A stretch of DNA of 38,575 bases, taken from Actinomycetales bacterium. GTDB lineage: Bacteria; Actinomycetota; Actinomycetes; Actinomycetales; Actinomycetaceae. Positions within the stretch are counted from its first letter, which is position 1, and each line of letters begins with the position of its first letter. Positions 8,470 through 15,406 of this stretch are shown here, piece by piece. The notes under the pieces are model-generated. The model had not been told where the DNA came from, searched no databases, and worked only from the letters and a program-made list of their open reading frames with translations. The position numbers and the translations under genes were made by a program. The stretch is from NCBI GenBank assembly GCA_017882885.1, contig JADGOQ010000018.1, positions 1-38,575 on the forward strand, given 5' to 3'.

Positions 8470-9612
8470 ATGCGCCACCCATTCGTGACCGCACTCGGGA
8501 GCCTCGCCGTCCTTGCCCTGGCCGCGTGCGCCACCGGCCCCGGCGACGACGCCACCTCCGGCCCGTCACCCACCGCGGTAGTTCCCACGGCCGGCTCCCC
8601 TCCCACCACCGCGCCCGCGGAGACGCCATCGGCAGTGCGGGTGGGCTCGCTCAGCATCGAGTACGCCATGGGTACCGGGCCGGACACCCGGGTCTGGGAA
8701 CTCGGTCCCGACGGCCCGGTCATGCTCTCCCTCCCCGCCATCGGGACCTTCTTCGGCTTCGACCCAGACCGCCGCCGGATCCTGCTCGCCACCCAAGAGG
8801 GTGCCTGGGGCGGGGGCGGCCCGCACGGCTCCGGACCCGACGACCTGGCCGTCGGGGACCTCGCCGTCCTCGACATCGACGGGGGCACGACCGAGGTGCT
8901 CCTGACGGACGACGTCGTCGAGGCGCTGTGGGCGCCGGACCACCGGTCTGTCGCCTACATCCTCGCCACCCCCGAGACCTACGAGCTGCGGTGGCGTGCG
9001 GCCGACGGCGCGGACCGGCTGCTCGCGAGGGACGTCACGGCGACCTGGAGCATCTCCCCCGCCGGTGACCGCGTGGCCTTCACGCGCGAGTCCGGGTTGT
9101 CCGTCACCGCCGAACCGGGCCTGTTCGTGGTCACCGTCGCCGACGCGGCCGAGACCCGCCTCTCGGACGTCGACCGCAGCCCCTACGGGAGCGTCGCCGA
9201 CACCCCCGTCTGGTCCCCCGACGGCGACTGGGTGGCGTTGTGGTATTCGAACGCCGGCGACGACCCCGCCGCGCCGCCAGACATGCGCATCTCGCTGGCG
9301 CGCGCCGACGGCAGCGGGGCAAGGGACCTGCGGTTGGAGTCGACGGCGGGCACCGAGTGGTGGGCGACCATGCCGCCGAACGCCTTCCTCTGGTCCCCCG
9401 ACGGGGGCAGCATCCTCGCTGCTGTCGTCGTGGAGCCCACGGAGGAGGCACCCGTCGGACTCGTGTCCTGGGACATCGACACGGCGGCGGCCACCCTCGG
9501 CTCCGCGCGCGCCCACGCGGACATCGACGCGATCATCGGATGGGACGTTCCGGGCCAGTCGGTCTGGGTGAGGCCCCGGGGCGGCGGCGCCCCGGTGAGC
9601 GTGGACGTCTGA
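8470..9612 (+). CDS. Lipoprotein with WD40/TolB-like beta-propeller repeats
   Basis: Secreted lipoprotein of 380 residues. A short signal peptide ends in the lipobox LALAAC, so Cys20 is the expected lipid anchor. A Thr/Pro/Ser-rich linker (residues 22-55) follows. The rest is a predicted beta-propeller with repeated blade motifs such as LWAPDHRSVAYI, ISPAGDRVAF, WSPDGDWVALWY and WSPDGGSILAAV, as in TolB or PD40 repeats. ATG at 8470 with GGAGG just upstream, 18 bases after ppgK, so it is probably the last gene of map-ppgK. It ends three bases from the converging lppM. No catalytic motif is visible; the ligand is unknown. Confidence 0.85.
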   Translation: MRHPFVTALGSLAVLALAACATGPGDDATSGPSPTAVVPTAGSPPTTAPAETPSAVRVGSLSIEYAMGTGPDTRVWELGPDGPVMLSLPAIGTFFGFDPDRRRILLATQEGAWGGGGPHGSGPDDLAVGDLAVLDIDGGTTEVLLTDDVVEALWAPDHRSVAYILATPETYELRWRAADGADRLLARDVTATWSISPAGDRVAFTRESGLSVTAEPGLFVVTVADAAETRLSDVDRSPYGSVADTPVWSPDGDWVALWYSNAGDDPAAPPDMRISLARADGSGARDLRLESTAGTEWWATMPPNAFLWSPDGGSILAAVVVEPTEEAPVGLVSWDIDTAAATLGSARAHADIDAIIGWDVPGQSVWVRPRGGGAPVSVDV

Positions 9613-9615
9613 GAC

Positions 9616-10518
9616 TCAGCTCGTTCCCTCTGGCGGGGTTCCCTGCGGTGGGGTTCCCTGCGGTGGTCCGTCCTGCTGGGGATACGGCTGCGTGGGCGGC
9701 GGCGGGAACGGCGGCGCCGTCGGCTGGCCCCACGGCTGGGCGCCGGGCCCCGGCTGTGGGTTCCCGGGCTGGTAGTACCCGGGCTGGGCGTACTGCTGCT
9801 GCTCCCACTGTTGCTGGGCCCACTGCTGGTGGGCGTCGGCCGCGCGCTCCTTCTTCCGACGCAGGACCACGATCACGACGGCGGCCACCGCGGCCGCCCC
9901 CAGCACGCCCAGGAGGATCGGCAGCCAGCCGGCGCCGCCGCCGCCGCCCACCACCGCCGAGCCGCGGGCGTTCATCTCGGTCCGCTCCCCGAGCGCCGGC
10001 TCCCACGTCACGGTGCGGCCGTCGAGGCTCCCGTTGTGCTCGGAGACCGTGCCGGGGAAGGTCACGGCAACCCGGACCGCGAAGCCCTCCATCATGTCCT
10101 CGGTCCCGGTCATGGCCCCGGTGTCGGTGAGGTCCATCGCGCCGGTCACCACGAACTCGTCACCCTCGCGGGTGATGGTGAGGCTGTCCACCTCCCCAGT
10201 CTTGGCCATGTCCTGGAGCGCCACCCCCGTGAACGTCACGCGCGTGCCGGTGTAGCCGTCCGCCGCGTAGGGCTCCTGCGTTGAGCCCGGCGGTAGGCCG
10301 TTCTCCAGGTCGGTTCCGGCCTCGTCCCACAGCGACTCGGGGTCGGTCCCGAGCATCTCCGCCACCTGGTCGGAGATGGCCATGACCATCACACCGTCCA
10401 CGGTGTCGTTCTCGTGGAGCGTGAGGTCCATCTCTATCCTCATGCAACCGCCGAGCAGCAGCATCACGAGGGCAGAGAACAGGACGAAGATGCCGCGACG
10501 GCGCGTGCGGGTGGTCAT
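9616..10518 (-). CDS. lppM: LppM-like lipoprotein with C-terminal membrane anchor
   Basis: A 300-residue envelope protein. The signal peptide ends in the lipobox LLLGGC (Cys25). The extracytoplasmic domain (about residues 26-205: RIEMDLTLHENDTVDGVMVMAISD, then EGFAVRVAVTFPG) matches the LppM/DUF3153 domain. A membrane helix (about 210-230, WLPILLGVLGAAAVAAVVIVV) and a basic RRKK stop-transfer follow, then a cytoplasmic Gln/Pro/Gly-rich tail with QQW and PPQGT repeats. The ATG at 10518 is chosen for the signal peptide; the open frame continues upstream to 11190 but only as the reverse of other genes. In mycobacteria LppM affects cell-envelope lipids and phagosome behaviour; here its role is unknown. 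Confidence 0.85.
   Translation of the reverse strand: MTTRTRRRGIFVLFSALVMLLLGGCMRIEMDLTLHENDTVDGVMVMAISDQVAEMLGTDPESLWDEAGTDLENGLPPGSTQEPYAADGYTGTRVTFTGVALQDMAKTGEVDSLTITREGDEFVVTGAMDLTDTGAMTGTEDMMEGFAVRVAVTFPGTVSEHNGSLDGRTVTWEPALGERTEMNARGSAVVGGGGGAGWLPILLGVLGAAAVAAVVIVVLRRKKERAADAHQQWAQQQWEQQQYAQPGYYQPGNPQPGPGAQPWGQPTAPPFPPPPTQPYPQQDGPPQGTPPQGTPPEGTS
9635..9664. repeat. 15-bp tandem repeat in the lppM tail
   Basis: Two perfect copies of the 15-base unit GGGGTTCCCTGCGGT. On the coding strand they give repeated PPQGT pentapeptides near the C-terminus of the LppM-like protein. Such units change number easily by slippage. Confidence 0.8.
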
Positions 10519-10614
10519 GCCCGCGATCCTGCCACACGGGTCCGGCCCGGGCGGGCCTTTGGATCCGGCCCGGCGTAGGATGGGTGCCCCTACGGATGGA
10601 CAGGTGGGCGCACC

Positions 10615-10959
10615 ATGACGTGGCTGTGGACGCTGCTGGGACTGGCGGGGCTGGTCGTCGGCCTGGACCGGCTCGGGCTGTGGGCCGAGGCACGCGGCTG
10701 GATCTACTGGCGCCGTAGCCGGCCCAGTGCCACCGGCTCGGGCGGCGACATCCTGACGGACCTCATCGAGCTGTTCCAGCCGGCACACCGGCACTTGGTC
10801 GAGGAACAGCAGTACGAGCGCCGCACCATCGCGCAGCTCGGCAGCGCCGCCCCGCCACTCGACGTGGACCTGGACGCGGGGACCGCCACCCTGCGGCCAG
10901 ACGACGACGCGGGCGATCGTCCCCCAAACCCGCCAGCCCGAGGCGGGTCCGCGGCATGA
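10615..10959 (+). CDS. DUF6191-like small membrane protein
   Basis: A 114-residue protein with one N-terminal membrane helix (TWLWTLLGLAGLVVGLDRL), a basic/aromatic juxtamembrane patch (WIYWRRSRPSATG), then the segment IELFQPAHRHLVEEQQYER. The SATG and LFxPxxRHxxEE pattern is the DUF6191 signature as I remember it. The remaining C-terminus is acidic and proline-rich, probably disordered. ATG at 10615, six bases after AGGTGGG. The stop overlaps the next start as ATGA, so it is translationally coupled to the PARG gene. Function is unknown; it may be a membrane tether or regulator for the cluster. Confidence 0.75.
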   Translation: MTWLWTLLGLAGLVVGLDRLGLWAEARGWIYWRRSRPSATGSGGDILTDLIELFQPAHRHLVEEQQYERRTIAQLGSAAPPLDVDLDAGTATLRPDDDAGDRPPNPPARGGSAA

Positions 10960-11867
10960 GCTCCCTCGACGTGCTGCCGTGCCGGGACTCGAGCGCGTTG
11001 GCGGTGCAACGCCGTCGGGAGCTCGAGCTCCCGTGGCACGACGCCGCCCGGCTGGGCCGGTCCGCGGTGGTGGCGGCGGAACGCGGCTGGTATGCGGGCC
11101 CACATGGGGAACCGGTGGACTGGGCGGACGAGGTGCGCCGGGCACGCGCGGCTGCGGTGAGCATCCCGCCGGACGCGACACTCCCCACACGCGCGGTGGT
11201 CCAGCAGCCGGTCACGCGGGTGCGGGTCGCGAACGAGACCACGCTGGGTGCCGCCCGTCTGCTGGCCGCCGGCGGCGTTCGGCCCCTCGCCCTCAACTTC
11301 GCGAACGGCCTGCACCCGGGTGGGGGCTTCCTCGACGGCGCCACCGCCCAGGAGGAGGTGCTGTGCCGGTCCAGCGCACTCCACGCGACGCTCGCGGGGG
11401 ACGCGATGTACGCGGAGCACGCCGCCCGCCCGCGCCCGGACTCAACCGCGTGGGCCATCCTGTCCCCCGGGGTCCCGGTGTTCCGGCTCGATGACGGCAC
11501 GGCCCTGGAGGCACCGTGGCCTCTGGACTTCCTCACCTGCGCCGCCCCGTACGCCCCCCACATCGGCGCCACGGAGTCAGCCGCATTGCTGCGGGTTCGC
11601 ATCCGCCGTGTGCTCGCGGTCGCGCGTGCCTACGGCTACACGGTGCTCGTGCTTGGCGCGTGGGGCTGCGGTGCCTTCGGTAACGACCCCCACACCACGG
11701 CCGCCGACTTCCGCCGGGCGCTTGAGGGGGACTTCGCGGGCGCGTTCTCGGACGTGGTGTTCGCGATCGCGGACTGGTCCCCCGAACGGCGGTTCCTCGG
11801 GCCCTTCCGCGACGTGTTCGGCGGCGCCCCGAGCGGTGGGGGCGACGGAGTATCGTCAGTCGCGTGA
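10956..11867 (+). CDS. Microbial-type poly(ADP-ribose) glycohydrolase (TIGR02452 family)
   Basis: A 303-residue macrodomain-type enzyme expected to hydrolyse ADP-ribose chains or remove ADP-ribose from a target. The PARG signature is complete: Gly122-Gly124, seven residues, Gln132-Glu134 (GGGFLDGATAQEE), with Glu134 as the predicted catalyst. Other family blocks are LNFANGLHPGG, LCRSSALHATL and the C-terminal VLGAWGCGAFGNDP, the macrodomain nucleotide-binding loop. Start ATG overlaps the previous stop (ATGA), and its own stop overlaps the next start (GTGA). Family assignment is firm. The in vivo substrate is unknown, and no ADP-ribosyltransferase is visible in the window. Confidence 0.92.
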   Translation: MSSLDVLPCRDSSALAVQRRRELELPWHDAARLGRSAVVAAERGWYAGPHGEPVDWADEVRRARAAAVSIPPDATLPTRAVVQQPVTRVRVANETTLGAARLLAAGGVRPLALNFANGLHPGGGFLDGATAQEEVLCRSSALHATLAGDAMYAEHAARPRPDSTAWAILSPGVPVFRLDDGTALEAPWPLDFLTCAAPYAPHIGATESAALLRVRIRRVLAVARAYGYTVLVLGAWGCGAFGNDPHTTAADFRRALEGDFAGAFSDVVFAIADWSPERRFLGPFRDVFGGAPSGGGDGVSSVA

Positions 11868-12249
11868 ACCTCGAGAAGGTGGTCTTCGGCTTCTTCGTCG
11901 TGCTCGCGGCCACCTGAACTTCGGGTTCTTCATCGGGGACATGACCGACCCGGAGCTGCACAACGTCATGGAGCTGTACCTCGCCGTCGTCGTGAACCTC
12001 GTCGCCACCGTGCTGAAGTTCGGTGACCGGACCCAGATCGGGGCGATCCACCTGGCGACAAGCTTCGTGGCGGACATCCAGCTGATCGCCGCGGCGGCGG
12101 TGTGGATCGACGCCACCCAGGCGACCGCCGAGGGCCTCACCCCCGCGGTCATGTCCAGCGTGGTCTCGCTCTCGGGAGGCGCGCTGTTCGCCAACATCGT
12201 GTGGGTGGTGCTGCTGGTCACCGAGACGGTCTCGTTCCGGCGTCACTGA
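11864..12249 (+). pseudogene. DUF6394-like integral membrane protein, frameshifted
   Basis: Start GTG at 11864 overlaps the PARG stop. The first 17 codons read VNLEKVVFGFFVVLAAT and then stop at 11915; the protein resumes one frame over with LNFGFFIGDMTDPELHNVM and runs to 12249. One extra C in the short C-run at 11913-11914 restores a continuous 128-residue protein of about four membrane helices, with the ATVLKFGDRTQIGAIHLATS segment that I associate with DUF6394. Either a one-base deletion broke the gene or a base was missed in sequencing; the next gene has the same kind of defect. As I recall, DUF6394 genes often sit directly before a K+-channel gene, as here. Function unknown. Confidence 0.75.
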
Positions 12250-12257
12250 GGCCGGCC

Positions 12258-13555
12258 GTGGCCAATCCCCTGCTGCTCCTCCTGGGCCGACGGCGGGGCA
12301 ACCCGCGGCGCCGCGACGTCTCGGTGCCCACGGACATCCCCTCCGCGGACGCGATCTTCCTGGTGCTGCGCCGCATGCGCGCCCCCTGGTACTCCTGATC
12401 GGCATCTTCGCGGTCGCGGCGGCCGGTCCCGCAGTGATCCCGGGGCAGGACGCGGACGGCAATCCCGCCCACATGAGCATCTTCGACGCCTTCTACTTCA
12501 TGAGCTACACCGCCACCACGATCGGGTTCGGCGAGTTGGCGGCCGCGTTCACGATCCCCCAGCGCATGTGGGTGACGGCCGCGATCTACAGCCAGGTCAT
12601 CGGCTGGGCGTACTCAATCGGCACGCTGTTCAGCCTGCTGCAGGACCCGAGTTTCCAGGACGCCATCGCCACGGGCCGCTTCCGGCGCAGGGTCCGTCGC
12701 CTCAGTGAACCGTTCCTGATCGTGGCCGGCTACGGGCAGGCCGGCCGCCGGCTGTGCCGGGAACTCGACGCGTTGGGCCGCCGCATGGTGGTGGTGGACG
12801 CGCAAGACGCACGCGTGGAGAAGCTGGCCGCGGACCAGCTGGCCTCCGACGTCCCCGGGATCGAGGGCGACGTCCACAATCCCGCGCTCCTCGGCCCGGC
12901 CGGTCTGGGAAGCAGGCACTGCGAGGGGGTCGTCACACTCACCAACGACGGCGACGCGAACCTGGCCGTGGTCATGACGGTCAACCTGCTGCGGCCGGGT
13001 CCCGTCGGCGTAGACGACCCGAGCCCCGGCGCGACACTCGACGTCACCCTCGCCGACGCCGCGGCCGGAGCCCCGGACACAACCGGGGCCGTGGGGCTCG
13101 TGGCCGGCGCCGAACTCGACACGACCAACCTTTCGATCGCCGCTCATGCCCGGCTCGCGAACCCGGAGATCTTCCTCTCCGTGCGCCAGCACCACCACAG
13201 CAACGCGCCGCTACTGGCGGCCTTCAACCCGGACGCGATCTTCGTGCCGAACGACCTCGTGGTCATGGAGGCACTGGCCCGGATCATCACCCCGGTCTAC
13301 TGGTCGTTCGTGGACCACATGCTGCGCCCGGACGACGCCAACACGTTCGTAAAGGACGACGACGAACCGCTGCGGGCGGGCGACATCCTCGTCGTGGCCG
13401 CCCGCCGCGCCGGCCTGGGGATCCTCACCACCACGCTGTACTACGACTCGGCGGTCGAGTACGTCGCCACCGGCCACGAGGTCGCCTCCACCTGGGCGTG
13501 GCGGAAGCTGGGACTGCCTACAGGGGCAGCACCTTCCGCCCGTACACCTCGTTGA
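12258..13555 (+). pseudogene. TrkA-N potassium-channel protein, frameshifted
   Basis: Membrane channel with cytoplasmic NAD-binding regulatory domain. Start GTG at 12258 gives VANPLLLLLGRRRGNPRRRD and continues to LRRMRAPW, then a stop at 12398. The protein resumes in the next frame as LVLLIGIFAVAAAG. A single missing C in the C-run 12382-12386 explains the break; repaired length is about 432 residues. Then come a pore with filter-like TATTIGFGE, a second helix (VTAAIYSQVIGWAYSIGTLF), and a Rossmann RCK domain (FLIVAGYGQAGRRL) with a C-terminal regulatory part ending LVVAARRAG. The filter TIGFG differs from classical TVGYG. The 3' end overlaps satP by 38 bases. It could be real decay or a sequencing error. 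Confidence 0.8.
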
Positions 13556-14147
13556 GGATCTGGGCGATGGCGGCGTAGAACGCGGAGGCGCCGCACAGCA
13601 CGCCCCACCAGCCGGCGAAGGACTTGGAGCCGCCGGTGAAGTCGGCGAGGGCGAGGAGGAAGAAGAGGACCGCCAGCGTCCCGAACACCACCTGGAGGGA
13701 GCGCGTGAGCTTCAGGGTGCCCACGAACATGCAGGCGGTGAAGATGCCCCACAGCAGGAGGTACGAACCCATCGAGGTGTCCGACGCCGCGTTCACGGCA
13801 TCTCCCGGAAGCAGGTTGATCGCCACGAGCGAGAGCCAGAAGGAGCCGTACAGGGTGAACGCCGCGGTGCCGAAGGTGTTGCCCTTCCGCCACTCCATGG
13901 CGCCGGCCATCACCTGCGCGAGGCCGCCGACGAAAATGCCCATCCCGAGGATCATCGCGTCCATCGGGAAGAGGCCGGCGTTGTGGAGGTTGAGCAGGAT
14001 CGTGGTCATGCCGAACCCCAGGAGGCCGAGTGGGGCGGGGTTCGCGGTGGGGTCGGCAACCGCCATCGCGGTGGGCGTCTGCCGGGGGGAGGTGGGGACC
14101 TGCTTGGGGACGGGGGTCCGCTTGGTGGTGGGTGTCTGCTGCGCCAT
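13518..14147 (-). CDS. satP: Acetate uptake transporter, AceTr (GPR1/FUN34/SatP) family
   Basis: Six-helix inner-membrane channel for acetate/succinate, 209 residues. After a Thr/Pro/Gln-rich cytoplasmic leader of about 33 residues comes the family signature NPAPLGLLGFG (Asn36), then helices including TILLNLHNAGL, LGMGIFVGGLAQVMAGAMEW, FTLYGSFWLSLVAINLL, YLLLWGIFTACMF and VVFGTLAVLFFLLALADF. The family normally forms hexameric channels. ATG at 14147; no good ribosome site is visible. Its 3' end overlaps that of the converging channel gene by 38 bases. Imported acetate would join the acetyl-CoA pool used by the Fab operon. Confidence 0.9.
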   Translation of the reverse strand: MAQQTPTTKRTPVPKQVPTSPRQTPTAMAVADPTANPAPLGLLGFGMTTILLNLHNAGLFPMDAMILGMGIFVGGLAQVMAGAMEWRKGNTFGTAAFTLYGSFWLSLVAINLLPGDAVNAASDTSMGSYLLLWGIFTACMFVGTLKLTRSLQVVFGTLAVLFFLLALADFTGGSKSFAGWWGVLCGASAFYAAIAQILNEVYGRKVLPL

Positions 14148-14254
14148 GCGCCGAAGTCTGTCACCCCGCGTGGCGGGCGCACCGGGGTATCACCGCACCC
14201 AGGTCCGCCGGGCCACTCGCGCCGCCCGTCCCGTCATCGTGCCACCGTCGCGAA

Positions 14255-14260
14255 TAGGCT
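14255..14260 (+). promoter_or_regulatory. Candidate -10 box for leaderless EamA transporter mRNA
   Basis: TAGGCT lies 6 bases before the GTG at 14267, and no ribosome site precedes that start, which suggests leaderless expression. No -35 box is evident. Confidence 0.35.
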
Positions 14261-14266
14261 GACACC

Positions 14267-15319
14267 GTGAAGGCCCCGAACCGCGCAGCGCTCCGGAACC
14301 CCGGCGTGCGGGCCGCGCTCCTCTCCGCCCTGCTCTTCGGCGCCGGCACACCCCTCGCGAAGCTCCTGCTGGTCGACGTCAGCCCGTGGATGCTGGCCGG
14401 CCTGTTGTACGTCGGTTCCGGGCTGGGACTGACGGTCCACCGCCTTGCCCGCCACGCCGCGCGCGTGCGGCTCGCACGCTCGGACGTGCTCCCCCTCTCC
14501 GGCGCGATCCTGTTCGGCGGTGTCGTCGGCCCGGTGCTGCTCATGTACGGGCTCCTCGGGATGCCCGCCTCGGGTGCCTCGCTCCTCCTGAACGCCGAGG
14601 GGGTCTTCACCGCCACCCTCGCGTGGTTCGTCTTCCGGGAGAACTTCGACCGGCGCATCGCCCTCGGGATGGTCGCGATCGTCGCGGGCGCCGTCGTCCT
14701 CAGCTGGCCGGGCGAGGCGCGGTTCTCCGCGGCTCTCCCCGCGCTCGCCATCCTCGGGGCGTGCCTCGCGTGGGGCATCGACAACAACCTGACGCGCATG
14801 GTGGCCCTCACCGATGCCACGTGGCTCGCGGCCATCAAGGGCCTCGTGGCCGGGCCGGTCAACCTGGCGCTCGCGTTCGCCCTCGGCGCCCACCTGCCCC
14901 CGCTCCCCAACGTCGCGGGCGCCCTGGCGGTGGGGTTGGTTGCCTACGGGATCAGCCTGGTGCTGTTCATCGTGGCGCTGCGCCACGTGGGCACCGCGCG
15001 CGCCGGAGCCTACTTCTCGGTGGCCCCCTTCTTCGGGGCGCTGCTCGCCCTCGCCCTCGGTGAGCCGGTCACACCGCGCCTCGTCGCCGCAGGAGCGCTC
15101 ATGGCCCTCGGGATCTGGCTGCACCTCACCGAGTGGCACTCCCACCGGCACACCCACCCGGCGATCACCCACGAGCACTGGCACACCCACGACGAGCACC
15201 ACCAGCACTCCCACGCCGGGACGGTCCCCACCGGCGGGCACTCGCACCTGCACACGCACGAGCCCATCACCCACGAACACGAGCACTTCCCGGACGCCCA
15301 CCACCGGCACCCGCACTGA
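14267..15319 (+). CDS. DMT/EamA transporter with histidine-rich C-terminal tail
   Basis: A 350-residue inner-membrane transporter of the drug/metabolite superfamily: ten predicted helices as two EamA repeats (first about residues 12-140, second about 150-285). The last 67 residues are cytoplasmic and hold 24 histidines in patterns such as HSHRHTH, HEHWHTH and HEHEHF, a composition typical of Ni/Co/Zn-binding tails. GTG start at 14267. The EamA fold is clear; a metal-linked role is inferred from the tail only, and no metal-ligand residues can be picked out in the membrane part. It is monocistronic, divergent from satP. Confidence 0.88.
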   Translation: MKAPNRAALRNPGVRAALLSALLFGAGTPLAKLLLVDVSPWMLAGLLYVGSGLGLTVHRLARHAARVRLARSDVLPLSGAILFGGVVGPVLLMYGLLGMPASGASLLLNAEGVFTATLAWFVFRENFDRRIALGMVAIVAGAVVLSWPGEARFSAALPALAILGACLAWGIDNNLTRMVALTDATWLAAIKGLVAGPVNLALAFALGAHLPPLPNVAGALAVGLVAYGISLVLFIVALRHVGTARAGAYFSVAPFFGALLALALGEPVTPRLVAAGALMALGIWLHLTEWHSHRHTHPAITHEHWHTHDEHHQHSHAGTVPTGGHSHLHTHEPITHEHEHFPDAHHRHPH

Positions 15320-15347
15320 CCCGCGACAGCGTGCACCCCCACAGCCC

Positions 15348-15375
15348 TTGCGCACCCGTGCCGCAGGAGTAGATT
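15348..15375 (+). promoter_or_regulatory. Candidate sigma-70-type promoter for the mannitol dehydrogenase gene
   Basis: TTGCGC (15348-15353), a 16-base spacer and TAGATT (15370-15375). The sequence just after it, 15375-15390, is unusually AT-rich for this genome and also holds TATTAT (15378-15383), an alternative -10. The coding start is at 15407. Confidence 0.4.
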
Positions 15376-15406
15376 GGTATTATCTAAAGATGCGAAGGAG
15401 CTCCCC

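Noticed and set aside
9635-9664. Tandem repeat as a CRISPR or mobile-element trace
   Set aside because: Only two contiguous 15-base units that encode the PPQGT repeats of the LppM tail; no spacers.
10519-11190. 224-residue N-terminal extension of the LppM-like protein
   Set aside because: It lies antisense to the DUF6191 and PARG genes, is Arg/Pro-rich, and would bury the signal peptide and lipobox.
10956-11867. PARG gene as the antitoxin of a DarT-like toxin-antitoxin pair
   Set aside because: The neighbours are membrane and channel proteins; no ADP-ribosyltransferase is encoded nearby.
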